64,000 bases of DNA, taken from Archivesica marissinica. Lineage: Eukaryota; Mollusca; Bivalvia; Venerida; Vesicomyidae. The stretch lies in contig CM026393.1 of the NCBI GenBank assembly GCA_014843695.1, positions 3,008,615 to 3,072,614 of the forward strand. Reading direction: 5' to 3'. Below are positions 54,880 to 64,000 of this stretch, one piece after another. The first letter of the stretch is position 1. Every line of letters begins with the position of its first letter. The translations under genes were made by a program, and so were the position numbers. The notes under the pieces are model-generated. The model did no database searches and was not told where the DNA came from. It saw nothing but the letters and a program-made list of their open reading frames with translations.

Positions 54880-55170
54880 CTTCATTGAGCGAGTTGTCCC
54901 TTATTACAAACAGATTTTCGACATGTTTGGAAACAATTGGCCCAGTAGCACTCTACTACCAGAGATTACCTGGTTCCCCTCTCCCGTCCTGCTCGCCATT
55001 GCCATTCCTTAAGCTATAGGTTAACTACAGCAACTACAGACTACTACAAGTTTTCCTTTTTTCCAAGAACAATCTACCATTGGAACCACCTCCCTCCTGA
55101 CATTGTCCATCTCCCTACCATAGAGCAATTCAATACGGCAGTTTGCCATATTGAACATGCCAGTCCCTAG
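54880..55170 (+). mobile_element. LINE 3' coding fragment
   Basis: The + strand frame from about 55045 reads YKFSFFPRTIYHWNHLPPDI and then LPTIEQFNTAVCHI, ending in TAG at 55168-55170. The S.FPRTI..WN.LP motif is the standard C-terminal end of many non-LTR reverse transcriptase ORFs. The upstream part (54880-55040) is worn. It is a dead 5'-truncated copy. Confidence 0.78.
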
Positions 55171-55561
55171 TTGTTCTGCGCAGCTGCTTTTAAACTTTTA
55201 CCACAACTTATTTTCATTACCTTCTTAAATTATACTTTTAACTACTCATACATTTAACTTCTTTGCGGTTTTTTAATAGATAGATAATAAATCACAAGTT
55301 GAAATGTTTCCAGAATTAGTCTGTAGCCACAACCAGTCCTCAACAACCTATACAAAAGTGGTCACTGTGTCAAAACTAGTTAGTTCAACTTAAAGCAACA
55401 ACTTTCCATCAACAAGCAGCAAGAATTGTACCAAATTTGGTATGTCGCACCCTTCGAACAACCTCAGGCAAATTTATTCGAATCAAAAACTATGTCAACT
55501 TAAAGAAAACTCTGCACAACTTCATTTCATGCGCTTATAGTAGATACATTGCTGGTCAATG

Positions 55562-56137
55562 GCATACTTTCGACAACCTCCACAAAGTTTGTTCAAGTAT
55601 TGTCAACAACCTCCACAAAGTTTGTTCAAGTATTGTCAACAACCTCCACAAAGTTTGTTCAAGTATTGTCAACAACCTCCACAAAGTTTGTTCAAGTATT
55701 GTCAACAACCTCCACAATGTTTGTTCACATACTTTCAACAACCTCCACAAAGTTTGTTCAAGTATTGTCAACAGCCTCCACAAAGTTTGTTCAAGTATTG
55801 TCAACAACCTCCACAATGTTGGTTCACATACTTTCAACAACCTCCACAAAGTTTGTTCAAGTATTGTCAACAGCCTCCACAAAGTTTGTTCAAGTATTGT
55901 CAACAACCTCCACAATGTTGGTTCACATACTTTCAACAACCTCCACACAGTTTGTTCAAGTATTGTCAACAGCCTCCACACAGTTTGTTCAAGTATTGTC
56001 AACAACCTCCACAATGTTGGTTCACATACTTTCAACAACCTCCACAAAGTTTGTTCAAGTATTGTCAACAGCCTCCACAAAGTTTGTTCAAGTATTGTCA
56101 ACAACCTCCGCAAAGTTTGTTCAACTATTGTCATTAA
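55562..56137. repeat. Minisatellite, 33-bp unit, about 17 copies
   Basis: The unit is AACAACCTCCACAAAGTTTG then TTCAAGTATTGTC. AATGTTGGTTCACATACTTTC units recur every third copy in the middle, giving a higher-order trimer. Confidence 0.95.
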
Positions 56138-56340
56138 CTAAGTCAACTTAAAGGAAAGCCTCATTACAACATTTTCTCATGAAACATGGAATACTAAACA
56201 TGTTTGTAAGTATTGTCTGTAGTTTATAGCCTTGCAATCTCGACCATATTGTTGCCCTGTCTAAATAACTCACCTGAGATATGAGTATCAATCACCCTTG
56301 CATTCAAATTATGTCTCAAAAACAAATGTAAGCAATGCTC

Positions 56341-56835
56341 CAATGTCTATACCATCCTTACAACAATGTCTATACCATCCTTACAACAATGTCTATACCA
56401 TCCTTACAACAATGTCTATACCATCCTTACAACAATGTCTATGCCATCCTTACAACAATGTCTATGCCATCCTTACAACAATGTCTATGCCATCCTTACA
56501 ACAATGTCTATGCCATCCTTACAACAATGTCTATGCCATCCTTACAACAATGTCTATGCCATCCTTACAACAATGTCTATGCCATCCTTACAACAATGTC
56601 TATGCCATCCTTACAACAATGTCTATGCCATCCTTACAACAATGTCTATGCCATCCTTACAACAATGTCTATGCCATCCTTACAACAATGTCTATGCCAT
56701 CCTTACAACAATGTCTATACCATCCTTACAACAATGTCTATACCATCCTTACAACAATGTCTATACCATCCTTACAACAATGTCTATACCATCCTTACAA
56801 CAATGTCTATACCATCCTTACAACAATGTCTATAC
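56341..56835. repeat. Minisatellite, 23-bp unit, about 22 copies, two-state
   Basis: The unit is TCTATACCATCCTTACAACA then ATG. The first four and last six units carry CTATACC, while all units in the middle carry CTATGCC. Confidence 0.97.
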
Positions 56836-56912
56836 TAGTGTGCTGGAACACCTTGAAGTATTTCATTGTATGAACCAATTGTGGGTATATTTCCAATCTT
56901 GGTATGCAGCAC

Positions 56913-57045
56913 AGCTGTAGCCGTTACGTTTGCACCCTTAGTCAAGGCACTTCAATTGTACATTTCCTCCTCTCCCTCATGGTGATGAATTCCACATTGC
57001 CTCCTCTCACCCTCATGGCGATGAATTCCACATTGCCTCTTCTCT
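56913..57045 (+). repeat. SINE family C fragment with internal duplication
   Basis: GTAGCCGTTACGTTTGCACC and TTAGTCAAGGCACTTCAATT match the family C body. The segment CTCCCTCATGGTGATGAATT is duplicated. Confidence 0.65.
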
Positions 57046-57055
57046 TCATCCAAGC

Positions 57056-57590
57056 TACAGTGATATACTACCATGATACAGTGAGATGCTACCAAGCTAC
57101 AGTGATATGCTACCATGATAGACTACCAAGCTACAGTGATATGCTACCAAGCTACAGTGAGATGCTACCAAGCTACAGTGATATGCTACCAAGCTACAGT
57201 GATATGCTACCAAACTACAGTGATATGCTACCAAGCTACAGTGATATGCTACCAAGCTACAGTGATAAGCTACAGTGAGATGCTACCACGCTACAGTGAG
57301 ATGCTACCAAGCTACAGTGATATGCTACCATGATAGACTACCAAGCTACAGTGAGATGCTACCAAGCTACAGTGATATGCTACCAAGCTACAGTGAGATG
57401 CTACCAAGCTACAGTGAGATGCTACCAAGCTACAGTGATATGCTACCAAGCTACAGTGAGATGCTACCAAGCTACAGTGAGATGCTACCAAGCTACAGTG
57501 AGATGCTACCAAGCTACAGTGAGATGCTACCAAGCTACAGTGAGATGCTACCATGATAGACTACCAAGCTACAGTGAGATGCTACAGGTA
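57056..57590. repeat. Minisatellite, 21-bp unit, about 25 copies
   Basis: The unit is CTACCAAGCTACAGTGATAT then G, alternating GATATG and GAGATG. Some units have CATGATAGACTAC in place of the start. Confidence 0.95.
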
Positions 57591-57649
57591 TTATTTGGCA
57601 TAAATACGTCTCCATAAGTATAAATGTAAAAACACTTGTAGCACTCGCT

Positions 57650-58762
57650 TATAAGACTGGAAACCACATTGAGTATAAGACTTGAAGCCACATTGAGTAT
57701 AAGACAGGAATCCACATTGAGTATAAGACTGGAAGCCACATTGAGTATAAGACAGGAATCCACATTGAGTATAAGACTGGAAGCCACATTGAGTATAAGA
57801 CAGGAAGCCACATTGAGTATAAGACTGGAAGCCACATTGAGTATAAGACGGGAAGCCACATTGAGTATAAGACAGGAATCCACATTGAGTATAAGACGGG
57901 AATCCACATTGAGTATAAGACAGGAAGCCACATTGAGTATAAGACTGGAAGCCACATTGAGTATAAGACTGGAAACCACATTGAGTATAAGACTGGAAGC
58001 CACATTGAGTATAAGACTGGAAGCCACATTGAGTATAAGACGGGAATCCACATTGAGTATAAGACTGGAAGCCACATTGAGTATATGACGGGAAACCACA
58101 TTGAGAATAAGATGGGATTCCACATTGAGTATAAGACTTGAAGCCACATTGAGTATAAGACTGGAAGCCACATTAAGTATAAGATGGGAATCCACATTGA
58201 GTATAAGACTGGAAGCCACATTGAGTATAAGACGGGAAACCACATTGAGAATAAGATGGGATTCCACATTGAGTATAAGACTTGAAGCCACATTGAGTAT
58301 AAGACTGGAAGCCACATTGAGAATAAGATGGGAATCCACATTGAGTATAAGATGGGAAGCCACATTGAGTATAAGACTGGAAGCCACATTGAGTATAAGA
58401 TGGGAATCCACATTGAGTATAAGAAGGGAAGCCACATTGAGAATAAGATGGGAATCCACATTGAGTATAAGACGGGAAGCCACATTGAGAATAGATGGGA
58501 ATCCACATTGAGTATAAGACTTGAAGCCACATTGAGAATAAGATGGGAATCCACATTGAGTATAAGACAGGAAGCCACATTGAGTATAAGATGGGGAATC
58601 CACATTGAGAATAAGATGGGAATCCACATTGAGTATAAGACGGGAAGCCACATTGCGTATAAGATGGGGAATCCACATTGAGTATAAGACGGGGAATCCA
58701 CATTGAGTATAAGACGGGGAATCCACATTGAGTATGAGACGGGGAAGCCACATTGAGTATGA
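57650..58762. repeat. Minisatellite, 24-bp unit, about 46 copies, left block
   Basis: The unit is CACATTGAGTATAAGACTGG then AAGC, with GGAATC, GGAAACC and AAGATGGG variants in patterned order. It is interrupted by a SINE at 58763 and continues at 59022. Confidence 0.96.
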
Positions 58763-59020
58763 ACAATATCCCGTGGAAGTCGTGATGGTGCAGTGGATGC
58801 GCGTTCGCTTCAGGTGCGAAAGGTCTGGAGTTCGAGCCCCGCTGGAGCCGTTACGATTGTGTCCTTAGGCAAGGCATTTAAATTCCAAGTTGCCTCTTCT
58901 CTCCCTCATGGCGATGGATTCCATCAGAAATGAGGTCTCGAGAGTGATTTATATAAGTTGAAAGAACTTGTTTCGCAATCGAGCTAAAATAAATTTGTAT
59001 AAAAAAAAAAAATAAAAAAA
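58763..59020 (+). mobile_element. SINE family C insertion inside the 24-bp array
   Basis: A near-intact family C SINE has head GTGATGGTGCAGTGGATGCG and TTCGCTTCAGGTGCGAAAGG, body GTCCTTAGGCAAGGCATTTA and tail TTATATAAGTTGAAAGAACT. It ends in an A-rich tail of about 20 bases. AGTATGA precedes and follows it (58756-58762 and 59022-59028), a likely 7-bp target duplication. This is the youngest-looking SINE in the window. Confidence 0.9.
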
Positions 59021-59021
59021 A

Positions 59022-59215
59022 AGTATGAGACGGGAAGCCACATTGAGTATAAGATGGGGAAGCCACATTGAGTGTGAGACGGGGAATCCACATTGAGTAT
59101 AAGACGGGGAAGCCACATTGAGTATGAGACAGGAATCTACATTGAGTATGAGACAGGAAGCCACATTGAGTATAAGACAGGGAAGCCACATTGAGTATGA
59201 TACAGGAATCTACAA
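59022..59215. repeat. Minisatellite, 24-bp unit, right block
   Basis: Eight further units (AGCCACATTGAGTATAAGAC type) continue the array of 57650-58762 after the SINE. Confidence 0.94.
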
Positions 59216-59540
59216 TGGAGCAATAATCTGATGGTAAAGTACTCGTAATGGCCATAGTAGAGAGTTCCAAACTTGGTGTTGTTTAACATCATTACAACAA
59301 CATCTTCCATGTTTGTTCAAATGGGATCAAAGTCTAGATCAACTTAATAGAAAACACTTTGATGGCTTATTCTCATGAACTAATTGCATGAATGTTGCCA
59401 AAAAATGGTTACAAGCTTGCCAAGTTTATTCAAATAGGGTCATTTCTTTAACAAAATAAGACCAGCTTAACAGAAAACTGTTAAACATTTTTTCACATTA
59501 ATAGATATCCAATTATGATCAGTAGTTTGTATCCTCACAA
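59216..59540. other. Spacer, nothing firm
   Basis: Diverged sequence with words such as GTTTGTTCAAATGGGATCAA that faintly resemble the lead-in to the 33-bp array at 55562. No gene seen. Confidence 0.4.
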
Positions 59541-60291
59541 TAACCTCTATCACTATCGATAGACATGGGGTCACGGAGTATATAATATACTAACCTCTAT
59601 CACTATCGATAGACATGGGGTCACGGAGTATATAATATACTAACCTCTATCACTATCTATAGACATGGGGTCACGGAGTATATAATATACTAACCTCTAT
59701 CACTATCGATAGACATGGGGTCACGGAGTATATAATATACTAACCTCTATCACTATCGATAGACATGGGGTCACGGAGTATATAATATACTAACCTCTAT
59801 CACTATCGATAGACATGGGGTCACGGAGTATATAATATACTAACCTCTATCACTATCGATAGACATGGGGTCACGGAGTATATAATATACTAACCTCTAT
59901 CACTATCGATAGACATGGGGTCACGGAGTATATAATATACTAACCTCTATCACTATCGATAGACATGGGGTCACGGAGTATATAATATACTAACCTCTAT
60001 CACTATCGATAGACATGGGGTCACGGAGTATATAATATACTAACCTCTATCACTATCGATAGACATGGGGTCACGGAGTATATAATATACTAACCTCTAT
60101 CACTATCGATAGACATGGGGTCACGGAGTATATAATATACTAACCTCTATCACTATCGATAGACATGGGGTCACGGAGTATATAATATACTAACCTCTAT
60201 CACTATCGATAGACATGGGGTCACCGAGTATATAATATACTAACCTCTATCACTATCGATAGACATGGGGTCACCGAGTATATAATATACT
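59541..60291. repeat. Minisatellite, 50-bp unit, 15 copies, almost identical
   Basis: The unit is TAACCTCTATCACTATCGAT, AGACATGGGGTCACGGAGTA and TATAATATAC. It contains two dyads: CTATCGATAG and AGTATATAATATACT. One copy has ATCTAT in place of ATCGAT. The last two copies have CACCG in place of CACGG. Confidence 0.98.
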
Positions 60292-60333
60292 GGAGGCTTC
60301 ACTGCTCGGATAAAGTAGACAAATTCAACATCC

Positions 60334-61401
60334 CAGTCCTCAATGACTGACCCACTACCTCCCAGTCCTCAATGACTGACCCACTACCTCCCAGTCCTCA
60401 ATGACTGACCCACTACCTCCCAGTCCTCAATGTCTGACCCACCACCTCCCAGAACTCAATGTCTGACCCACTATATTCCAGTCCTCAATGACTGACCTAC
60501 TACCTCCCAGTCCTCAATATCTGACCCACTACCTCCCAGTCCTCAATGACTGACCCACTACCTCCCAGTCCTCAATGTCTGACCCACTACCTCCCAGTCC
60601 TCAATGACTGACCCACTACATGTACCTCCCAGTCCTCAATGTCTGACCCACTACCTCCCAGTCCTCAATGTCTGACCCACTACCTCCCAGTCCTCAATGT
60701 CTGACCCACTACCTCCCAGTCCTCAATGTCTGACCCACTACCTCCCAGTCCTCAATGTCTGACCCACTACCTCCCAGTCCTCAATGTCTGACCCACTACC
60801 TCCCAGTCCTCAATGTCTGACCCACTACCTCCCAGTCCTCAATGACTGACCCACTATCTCCCAGTCCTCAATGTCTGACCCACTACCTCCCAGTCCTCAA
60901 TGTCTGACCCACTACCTCCCAGTCCTCAATGTCTGACCCACTACCTCCCAGTCCTCAATGTCTGACCCACTACCTCCCAGTCCTCAATGTCTGACCCACT
61001 ACCTCCCAGTCCTCAATGTCTGACCCACTACCTCCCAGTCCTCAATGTCTGACCCACTACCTCCCTTCCTCAATGTCTGACCCACTACCTCCCAGTCCTC
61101 AATGTCTGACCCACTACCTCCCAGTCCTCAATGACTGACCCACTACCTCCCAGTCCTCAATGTCTGACCCACTACCTCCCAGTCCTCAATGTCTGCCCAC
61201 TACTTACATCCCAGTCCTCAATGTCTGACCCCACTATCCTCCAGTCCTCAATGTCTGACCCCCCTCCCTCCCAGTCCTCAATGTCTGACCCACTACCTCC
61301 CAGTCATCAATGTCTGACCCCACTACCTCCCAGTCCTCAATGTCTGACCCACTACCTCCCAGTCCTCAATGACTGACCCACTACCTCCCAGTCCTCAATG
61401 T
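60334..61401. repeat. Minisatellite, 29-bp unit, about 36 copies, runs into gap
   Basis: The unit is GTCCTCAATGTCTGACCCAC then TACCTCCCA. Copies near 61200-61340 carry indels, unlike the homogeneous middle, which suggests either array-edge decay or low-quality consensus next to the gap. Confidence 0.96.
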
Positions 61402-62401
61402 NNNNNNNNNNNNNNNNNNNNNNNNNNNNNNNNNNNNNNNNNNNNNNNNNNNNNNNNNNNNNNNNNNNNNNNNNNNNNNNNNNNNNNNNNNNNNNNNNNN
61501 NNNNNNNNNNNNNNNNNNNNNNNNNNNNNNNNNNNNNNNNNNNNNNNNNNNNNNNNNNNNNNNNNNNNNNNNNNNNNNNNNNNNNNNNNNNNNNNNNNNN
61601 NNNNNNNNNNNNNNNNNNNNNNNNNNNNNNNNNNNNNNNNNNNNNNNNNNNNNNNNNNNNNNNNNNNNNNNNNNNNNNNNNNNNNNNNNNNNNNNNNNNN
61701 NNNNNNNNNNNNNNNNNNNNNNNNNNNNNNNNNNNNNNNNNNNNNNNNNNNNNNNNNNNNNNNNNNNNNNNNNNNNNNNNNNNNNNNNNNNNNNNNNNNN
61801 NNNNNNNNNNNNNNNNNNNNNNNNNNNNNNNNNNNNNNNNNNNNNNNNNNNNNNNNNNNNNNNNNNNNNNNNNNNNNNNNNNNNNNNNNNNNNNNNNNNN
61901 NNNNNNNNNNNNNNNNNNNNNNNNNNNNNNNNNNNNNNNNNNNNNNNNNNNNNNNNNNNNNNNNNNNNNNNNNNNNNNNNNNNNNNNNNNNNNNNNNNNN
62001 NNNNNNNNNNNNNNNNNNNNNNNNNNNNNNNNNNNNNNNNNNNNNNNNNNNNNNNNNNNNNNNNNNNNNNNNNNNNNNNNNNNNNNNNNNNNNNNNNNNN
62101 NNNNNNNNNNNNNNNNNNNNNNNNNNNNNNNNNNNNNNNNNNNNNNNNNNNNNNNNNNNNNNNNNNNNNNNNNNNNNNNNNNNNNNNNNNNNNNNNNNNN
62201 NNNNNNNNNNNNNNNNNNNNNNNNNNNNNNNNNNNNNNNNNNNNNNNNNNNNNNNNNNNNNNNNNNNNNNNNNNNNNNNNNNNNNNNNNNNNNNNNNNNN
62301 NNNNNNNNNNNNNNNNNNNNNNNNNNNNNNNNNNNNNNNNNNNNNNNNNNNNNNNNNNNNNNNNNNNNNNNNNNNNNNNNNNNNNNNNNNNNNNNNNNNN
62401 N
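61402..62401. other. Assembly gap, 1000 Ns
   Basis: Exactly 1000 N bases, so the true length is unknown. It begins inside the 29-bp array. Sequence on the right side is unrelated, so the array may be much longer than shown. Confidence 0.99.
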
Positions 62402-62504
62402 CCCTTAAATTTGACACTCTCCGAACGCCACGATGTATGCCAATTTATGCCGCATGTGTGACAAACTTCAGACATTTACAAACATATTGGTATATAACTC
62501 GTTT

Positions 62505-62580
62505 TGTTAGCTGAATGGGTAAGAACAGCTCGCCCATATGGTTCGCCAGCGGCGAGGGTAAATAAGCTCAATCATCATCA
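62505..62580 (+). repeat. SINE tail fragment (GCGAGGGTAAATAAGCTC type)
   Basis: CGCCCATATGGTTCGCCAGC, GGCGAGGGTAAATAAGCTCA and ATCATCATCAC match the - strand fragment at 7388-7445. Confidence 0.65.
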
Positions 62581-62591
62581 CCGGGTAAGAA

Positions 62592-62884
62592 CAGACGGAT
62601 CTGTAGACTAGTGGTAACACGCTGGACTGGCCATCCAGGGATCGCAGGTTCGATCCCCTGTCTGACCATGATAAAATTAACAGTCTTTCAGATGGGACAT
62701 TAAACCGAGGTCACGTGTCGGTGCTGTACACCGTGCACGTAAAAAAACAAGAGGAAACTCTGGAATGGGTCTCTGTCTGTATCAATGCACTATCCTCCAA
62801 AAATCTAAAATGACTAATATCTTCAGGAGGCGTCGCTCATATGGGCAACCGGTAGCGACGATAAATAAACGTAAAACACACAAA
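62592..62884 (+). repeat. SINE family A, full length
   Basis: The head is CGGATCTGTAGACTAGTGGT and GGTTCGATCCCCTG. The body is TCTTTCAGATGGGACATTAA and CACTATCCTCCAAAAATCTA. The end is GGAGGCGTCGCTCATATGGG and GATAAATAAACGTAAAACAC. Confidence 0.92.
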
Positions 62885-63108
62885 AAGACCGGGTAAGGTT
62901 GCCCCTCACAATAGTGGTCCTATAAGCTAATAGTCACCTAACCACTTTGGCTGAACATCTAATTCAGAAGCAATCGCGCTAAACTAAGTTTGTGTAAACT
63001 TTACATTTAGCATTCGGATTTGCAGAGGTCTCCACTCACCCCGAAACCAATGTAAAGTTCTTGATATCTAAGTGATCGACCGACATTTTCGGTTCACACT
63101 ACTTTCAG

Positions 63109-63199
63109 CGGTTCCGAGAATCCAGTCGGATCGAGCCAATAGATGACAGGCAACCTTCCTGGGATAGCTACCAGAGTTGGACCTCACAGGAACTAGATG
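63109..63199 (+). CDS. Likely exon of an unrecognised second gene
   Basis: The 91-base exon has an acceptor after a pyrimidine-rich stretch (TTCACACTACTTTCAG) and a donor CTAGATG then GTGAGC. It encodes RFRESSRIEPIDDRQPSWDS then YQSWTSQELD, an acidic/polar segment without stop, starting phase 0 and ending phase 1 if read this way. It is not repeat-derived. It may belong to a gene that starts in or right of the gap, or be a distal exon of another transcript. I do not recognise the family. Confidence 0.55.
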
Positions 63200-63357
63200 G
63201 TGAGCTTAATCAAATATTTGCCTTCTGAGTAGAATAGTTGATCAATCTAATATCATATTCCTGTCCAGAAATACGAACGTGCACTGTGTACCTGTCCAGT
63301 GTCCCTGTCTTACCAAGTTTAAAGTTATATGTATGTTCCATTAATATCAAACCACTT

Positions 63358-63530
63358 GCGGGGACGTAAACATGGGCAAGCTTAGCCGACCTAAGTGGTT
63401 AACCAGTACTAGGAAATGTGTGTGAGGTGCCTTGCTCAATGACAAATACGTGGCCTGACCGAGTATCGAACCCGGGACCGATCGATTCCAAATCCGACGC
63501 TCTACCACTGGACCACGGATGCCACACTAG
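63358..63530 (-). repeat. SINE family D, reverse orientation
   Basis: The - strand reads GTGGTCCAGTGGTAGAGCGT, CGGGTTCGATACTCGGTCAG, CATTGAGCAAGGCACCTCAC and TACTGGTTAACCACTTAGGT. The tRNA-like part is well preserved but continues into the SINE body, so it is not called as a tRNA gene. Confidence 0.82.
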
Positions 63531-64000
63531 ATATACTCCGGTTCAATCTGATTGTCACATTTTCTAAAATCGTTGCTATCATACAATTGTATTCCTTACA
63601 CAATCGATAATACACAAGTTTTGTTGTATATAAATCCATCCCGTTTAACATTTTAATGTACTTGAACATTGTTGAAAAATACACAATCTTATTTTGAGCT
63701 CCAATTTCCCGTAACAAAGCATGACAGCAGTGAAACGTCACGCTTAGCCTTTTTGATTAATATTGCATGCATAAAAACGGGTCACTGACTCGCATACAAT
63801 ACTATTTCGTTTCGTTAACAGGAATAATGATATCTTTAAAGCGACACTATATCTGTGAAAAAGCAAATGTCTGCAGAATGTAATTTGCTATTATATGGTA
63901 TAATTATTTTCCAAATATTTGCCTCAAAAACTGAGTATTTCAACAAATAAACAAACGCCGTATACGCGGTTTGTTGGCATAACAAAATAATGTAAATATG
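63531..64000. other. AT-rich stretch, nothing recognised
   Basis: No exon, repeat or RNA gene can be supported. A 79-codon open frame on the - strand has no motif. Confidence 0.45.

Noticed and set aside
55437..56151. Open frames of about 192-234 codons in several forward and reverse frames.
   Set aside because: The 33-bp array is without stops in multiple frames. The preceding LINE fragment ends at 55170 in a TAG and is not connected.
61369..62514. Open frames of 336-381 codons spanning the Ns.
   Set aside because: They consist of undetermined bases and have no meaning.

Overview
This window is eukaryotic and most likely comes from a marine invertebrate, probably a bivalve or other mollusc. 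That reading rests on spliced exons with GT/AG borders, an AT-rich background, several tRNA-derived SINE families, Harbinger, hAT, MULE and LINE relics, and a very high load of minisatellites. By my own tally about 22 kb of the 63 kb of real sequence (roughly a third) is tandem repeat, in about 28 separate arrays. There are no operons, CRISPR arrays or prokaryotic features. A run of 1000 Ns (61402-62401) marks an assembly gap.

One host gene dominates the left half, on the + strand. Its recognisable exons are 5536-5696, 7145-7275, 16807-19409, 26141-26395, 30134-30293, about 34849/34896-35141, and possibly 36544 onward. Intron phases match across the first four junctions, which supports one transcript. 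The protein has a basic, Ser-rich and acidic disordered N-terminal half and a helical C-terminal half. My best family guess is SLF2/FAM178 (SMC5-SMC6 localisation factor 2), from memory and with moderate confidence. Its introns (1.4 to 9.5 kb) are packed with minisatellites and transposons. One of these arrays is an amplified copy of the gene's own exon end and splice donor.

From 10430 to 15541 a Harbinger-like DNA transposon with a decayed transposase sits inside a 39-bp minisatellite. At 31851-33310 is a deleted hAT-like element with a 7-bp target duplication.

The second major block, 42982-50950, is a nest of DNA transposons. An outer element has about 340-bp terminal inverted repeats. It carries a broken ORF whose motifs follow, in order, those of FEN1/XPG-type 5' nucleases, and no transposase that I can recognise. 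Inside it lie a 693-bp CAGGG-ended insertion and a complete-looking MULE (46333-50117). The MULE has arrays of a 32-bp subterminal repeat at both ends and a FLYWCH-MULE transposase gene on the - strand.

From 51 to 61.4 kb the sequence is almost continuous minisatellite with SINE and LINE pieces. After the gap, at 63109-63199, there is one likely exon of another gene. Very long open frames inside the arrays are artefacts of repeat periods without stop codons and are not annotated as genes.
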